Source of the DNA: Ruminococcus sp. | Lineage (GTDB): Bacteria > Bacillota > Clostridia > Oscillospirales > Ruminococcaceae | Assembly: GCA_014799675.1 (NCBI GenBank) | Contig: JAAVHM010000077.1 | Span: 7,149-14,150 of the forward strand | Reading direction: 5' to 3' | Length of the DNA: 7,002 nt | Shown: one piece after another, positions 5,200-7,002 of the stretch | Layout: the number at the start of each line of letters is the position of its first letter | How positions within the stretch are numbered: the stretch's first letter is position 1 | The notes under the pieces: generated by a model | Told to the model about the DNA's origin: nothing | The model's database searches: none | The model's input: the letters and a program-made list of their open reading frames with translations, nothing else | Made by a program: the position numbers and the translations under genes

Positions 5200-5862
5200 T
5201 CATTCTTCGGAAGAACCGCCCGCGGCAACCTCTTCCTTGTTAGCCTTTTCCTTGACCTCTATGCAGAAATACGAACCGTAATATCCGTCAACGCCGTCAA
5301 CAGTGTCATATTTTTCCCTCATTATAAAAGTCAGGTCGTAGGACGAACAATTGTAACGGCTGATATTATCGATCTCAAGGTCTATATCCTTCGTACCCTT
5401 TGTTGACTTGATCGCTTCAACGCCGTGCTTCTTTGCAAGCTCCTCCGTCTTTTTCTCATAATAATCAACGGCGGTCTTTCTGTCGAGGAGACAGTACGCT
5501 TCCGACATATAGCTTGTGAGGTATATCTCGGGGTCTCCCTTGCGGGTCTCAAAGCTGTATGTAATAAGGGAGTCGTCCACATAGTAATATGCGCTGTCGG
5601 TGGGTATAAGATCCCGGATCTCCATAAGCTCGGTATCGGGGTTCTGGCTCCAGATGACCGTATCTGTTTCATAGTTAAGATCAACATTGTAGGTCTGATT
5701 GATAGTGATTATTTTTGTAAGAGGCATACCCAGCTTGATCTTTGTCAGAATACCGCTGTAGCCCGAAGCGTCTGCGGGAGCGTCCTCGTCACCGCCGCTG
5801 CACGCGGCAAAACAAGTCACAGCAAGAGCCATAGCAAGAAGAGCAGTCAAAATTTTTTTCAT
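5200..5862 (-). CDS. Putative lipoprotein of unknown function
   Basis: The product has 220 residues. A classical lipoprotein signal (MKKILTALLAMALAVTCFAAC) ends in a lipobox with Cys21 as the predicted lipidated residue. A short Gly/Asp/Ala-rich linker follows (SGGDEDAPADASG), then a mature domain of about 180 residues with alternating strands and helices (KIKLGMPLTKIITINQTYNV, YYYVDDSLITYSF) and a Glu-rich tail. I recognise no family; it is presumably anchored to the outer face of the membrane. The ATG at 5862 has AAGGA about 10 bases upstream. A good sigma-A-type promoter lies at 5935-5907. No convincing terminator follows; the TTCTTC/GAAGAA palindrome at the stop codon lacks a T-tract, so readthrough into the T-box leader is possible. 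Confidence 0.8.
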   Translation of the reverse strand: MKKILTALLAMALAVTCFAACSGGDEDAPADASGYSGILTKIKLGMPLTKIITINQTYNVDLNYETDTVIWSQNPDTELMEIRDLIPTDSAYYYVDDSLITYSFETRKGDPEIYLTSYMSEAYCLLDRKTAVDYYEKKTEELAKKHGVEAIKSTKGTKDIDLEIDNISRYNCSSYDLTFIMREKYDTVDGVDGYYGSYFCIEVKEKANKEEVAAGGSSEE

Positions 5863-5906
5863 TTTATATCATTCCTTTACATAATATTCAAAATGCAGTT
5901 ACTAAT

Positions 5907-5935
5907 ATAATAATACAAAATTGCAAAAAAGTCAA
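5907..5935 (-). promoter_or_regulatory. Sigma-A-type promoter of the lipoprotein gene
   Basis: The -35 box is TTGACT (5935-5930), followed by a 17-base spacer and the -10 box TATTAT (5912-5907). Each box matches the consensus at five of six bases. Transcription would start near 5900, giving a leader of roughly 38 bases before the ATG at 5862. Confidence 0.65.
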
Positions 5936-6005
5936 CGGTAATCTTTACCTTTTTCTTGGTTTTGAAAAATAAAATTTGTGGAAAATGACGACAGATAAAA
6001 TAAAG

Positions 6006-6052
6006 CCGCCATTTAGGTGGGTAGCGATATAGAAGTTTTTCAATATATCGTT
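6006..6052 (+). other. Two consecutive stem-loops
   Basis: CCGCC (6006-6010) pairs with GGTGG (6016-6020) around ATTTA. AGCGATATA (6023-6031) pairs with TATATCGTT (6044-6052), 9 bp with one wobble, around 12 bases. They lie just upstream of the larger hairpin at 6078-6119. They may belong to a structured RNA or to the transcript end of a lost gene; no known family was recognised. Confidence 0.4.
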
Positions 6053-6077
6053 AAATAGGCAAATACAGCGGGTTATA

Positions 6078-6125
6078 AGAAAATCTGTCTCATAGTTCAT
6101 ACTGTGAGGCAGATTTTCTGTTTTG
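6078..6125 (+). terminator. Long hairpin with T-rich tail, probable orphan terminator
   Basis: AGAAAATCTGTCTCA (6078-6092) pairs with TGAGGCAGATTTTCT (6105-6119): 15 bp with one G-T wobble and a 12-base loop, followed by GTTTTG. The T-tail exists only for plus-strand transcripts, yet no plus-strand gene lies upstream in the window; upstream is the divergent lipoprotein promoter. It may insulate the two divergent modules or be left over from a deleted gene or mobile element. Confidence 0.5.
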
Positions 6126-6168
6126 TAGCGGCATATGCCACAAATATTAGCTATATTTATCTAAACAC

Positions 6169-6214
6169 CCTATATTGTCTTGAATGGTTACATACTAAAA
6201 AGTTACAATATAGG
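6169..6214. repeat. Spaced 10-bp perfect inverted repeat
   Basis: CCTATATTGT (6169-6178) and ACAATATAGG (6205-6214) are exact reverse complements separated by 26 bases. The spacer contains TTACATAC, and TTACAATA straddles the right arm. It could be a regulatory dyad upstream of blaI, a hairpin, or the trace of a mobile element end. No transposase is nearby and no target duplication is evident. Confidence 0.45.
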
Positions 6215-6317
6215 ATAATAAAGGATATTGTCCGGTACGGTGAATGCGTTAATTAATTATAAATATTTATTTGCCGTAAATTATTAGTTAGCAAATTGTT
6301 AAATTTTCTTTAGGGTA

Positions 6318-6346
6318 TTGCATTATCACCTACAATGTGTTAATAT
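6318..6346 (+). promoter_or_regulatory. Candidate blaI promoter
   Basis: TTGCAT (6318-6323) and TAATAT (6341-6346) are separated by 17 bases. Both boxes are modest matches to the sigma-A consensus; TATAAA at 6344-6349 is an alternative -10. The first 23-bp direct repeat covers the spacer and the -10, the expected position for BlaI autorepression. Confidence 0.4.
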
Positions 6347-6376
6347 AAATTTACACCTACAAACAGTTAATATAAA
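6327..6376 (+). repeat. Direct 23-bp repeat pair, candidate BlaI operators
   Basis: Copy 1 (6327-6349) and copy 2 (6354-6376) share CACCTACAA at the start and GTTAATATAAA at the end, differing only at three central bases (TGT versus ACA): 20 of 23 identical, period 27. Copy 1 contains TACAATGTG, close to the TACA/TGTA half-sites bound by BlaI/MecI/CopY-type repressors. Copy 2 abuts the Shine-Dalgarno (AGGAGG, 6377-6382). Both sites overlap or follow the candidate promoter, which fits autorepression of the blaI-blaR operon. Confidence 0.55.
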
Positions 6377-6387
6377 AGGAGGACAAT

Positions 6388-6762
6388 ATGGCTCAACAAA
6401 TTTCTGAATCCGAACTTGTACTAATGAAAATCATTTGGAAAAATGGAGGTACGGCTTTATACTCTCTCATCATGGAGGAATTGGAAAAAGACAAAAATGA
6501 ATGGAAGAACAATACTGTACTCACTTTGCTTTCCCGACTTGGAGAAAAAAAGTTCTTAAAAGTCAAAAAAATTGGCAGACGGAATGAATATGTGGCTACG
6601 GTAACAGAAGCAGAATACCAGACAATGCAGACCCACAGCTTTCTTAATAAAGTCTATGGCGGGAATGTGAAAAATTTAGTGTCCACATTGTTGCAGCAGG
6701 ATATTCTTTCAGCAGATGAATTAAAAGAGATTGAATCATTTTGGAGGAAAGAAAATGAATGA
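6388..6762 (+). CDS. blaI: BlaI/MecI-family transcriptional repressor
   Basis: The product has 124 residues, the usual size for the family. Residues about 4-75 form the winged-helix DNA-binding domain (SESELVLMKIIW, NNTVLTLLSRLGEKKFL, GRRNEYVATVTEAEY); the rest is the helical dimerisation region. Family members bind TACA/TGTA dyads and are inactivated when a cognate M56 peptidase (BlaR1/MecR1) triggers their cleavage. The Asn-Phe pair cut in staphylococcal BlaI is not present here; the equivalent stretch reads LVSTLLQQ. AGGAGG lies 5 bases before the ATG. The gene overlaps blaR1 by 8 bp, so the two are co-expressed. No beta-lactamase gene is visible in the window, so a beta-lactam role is not shown; many such pairs in Clostridia control other targets. 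Confidence 0.92.
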   Translation: MAQQISESELVLMKIIWKNGGTALYSLIMEELEKDKNEWKNNTVLTLLSRLGEKKFLKVKKIGRRNEYVATVTEAEYQTMQTHSFLNKVYGGNVKNLVSTLLQQDILSADELKEIESFWRKENE

Positions 6763-7002
6763 GTTTATGAAAATATTATTGTCGCTGTCTGTTTCCGGCG
6801 CACTGTTATTATTGCTCATTTTGGGATTGAAACCGCTGTATAAAAACAAATTCAGCAAACGTTGGCAGTATTATATTTGGATAATCGTTGCGTTGCGTTT
6901 TTTGCTTCCCTTGACACCAGATATTACGATTGTTGGAAGTTTGTTTGAAAAGTTTAATGCTGCAGAGATAACAAGTGAAATTCCAACAATTCAAAATACG
7001 CC
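6755..7002 (+). CDS. blaR1: BlaR1/M56-family membrane sensor peptidase, N-terminal fragment (runs off the right edge)
   Basis: Eighty-two codons are visible. They give two hydrophobic helices (about residues 5-25 and 38-54) joined by KPLYKNKFSKRWQYYIW, then PLTPDI, the usual start of M56/BlaR1 proteins. The metallopeptidase HExxH motif and any sensor domain lie beyond the window. In this family the membrane protein senses an extracellular ligand and relays it by proteolysis to release the BlaI-type repressor. GGAGG (6743-6747) lies 7 bases before the ATG at 6755, inside the end of blaI. Whether it has a penicillin-binding sensor domain cannot be told from this fragment. Confidence 0.85.
   Translation, partial: MNEFMKILLSLSVSGALLLLLILGLKPLYKNKFSKRWQYYIWIIVALRFLLPLTPDITIVGSLFEKFNAAEITSEIPTIQNT

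Larger units (their letters stand above)
5936..6387. other. Gene-free interval between the divergent lipoprotein and blaI genes
   Basis: No ORF with a ribosome binding site was found on either strand in these roughly 450 bases. The interval holds consecutive stem-loops (6006-6052), a long hairpin with a T-rich tail (6078-6125), a spaced 10-bp inverted repeat (6169-6214), an AT-rich stretch, and the blaI promoter and direct-repeat region (6318-6376). No tRNA, T-box or recognisable riboswitch was seen. Confidence 0.6.

Noticed and set aside
6809..6994. 61-codon minus-strand ORF opposite blaR1
   Set aside because: It is antisense to a clearly recognised M56-family start, with no ribosome binding site or family resemblance.
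6755..7002. Reading the blaI-blaR1 pair as a beta-lactam resistance locus
   Set aside because: No beta-lactamase or PBP gene is in the window and the sensor domain is cut off; many BlaI/M56 pairs in Clostridia have other targets.

Overview
The window looks like a chromosomal segment of a gut-type Clostridia bacterium (Ruminococcus/Oscillospiraceae-like). This is inferred from a tyrosine T-box leader, strong GGAGG-type ribosome binding sites, Clostridia-type protein families (SPL-family radical SAM, TIGR04076, 'YKDGGT' small membrane proteins, BlaI/BlaR1) and mixed base composition. No species can be named from the sequence alone.

Minus strand, read from right to left. A lipoprotein gene (5862-5200) has its own sigma-A-like promoter. 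Eighteen bases after its stop begins a complete T-box riboswitch (about 5182-4876), with a UAC (Tyr) specifier, an intact antiterminator and an intrinsic terminator. Downstream lies a tightly packed run of eight genes, all on the minus strand: two tandem paralogous two-helix membrane proteins (4828-4331 and 4310-3801), an SPL-family radical SAM enzyme (3798-2911), a very AT-rich orphan gene (2842-2393) sitting on the remnant of a third paralog (2376-2311), a TIGR04076 family protein (2314-1940), a second, unrelated radical SAM enzyme with a Cys-rich C-terminus (1901-852), a small CxxC protein (855-478) and a small membrane-anchored protein (371-93). Only after these comes the 5' end of tyrS (77 to the window edge).

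The T-box therefore carries the tyrosine specifier expected for tyrS but is separated from it by about 4.8 kb of accessory genes. Arrays of 7-bp repeats sit at both ends of the block: GARGCAA heptamers inside the T-box leader and again just before the small-protein/tyrS pair, and CTRTCAA heptamers directly after the T-box terminator. I infer that an accessory cassette was built between a tyrS T-box and its gene and may now be regulated by tyrosine-tRNA charging. No RiPP precursor, toxin or defence signature could be identified in it, and its biochemical job is unknown.

Plus strand, right end. After roughly 450 bases without a gene, holding several stem-loops and inverted repeats, comes a BlaI-family repressor gene (6388-6762). 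It overlaps by 8 bp the start of a BlaR1/M56-family membrane sensor gene that runs off the window (6755 onward). Near-identical 23-bp direct repeats in front of blaI are candidate operators. This module is divergent from the rest and seems unrelated to it.
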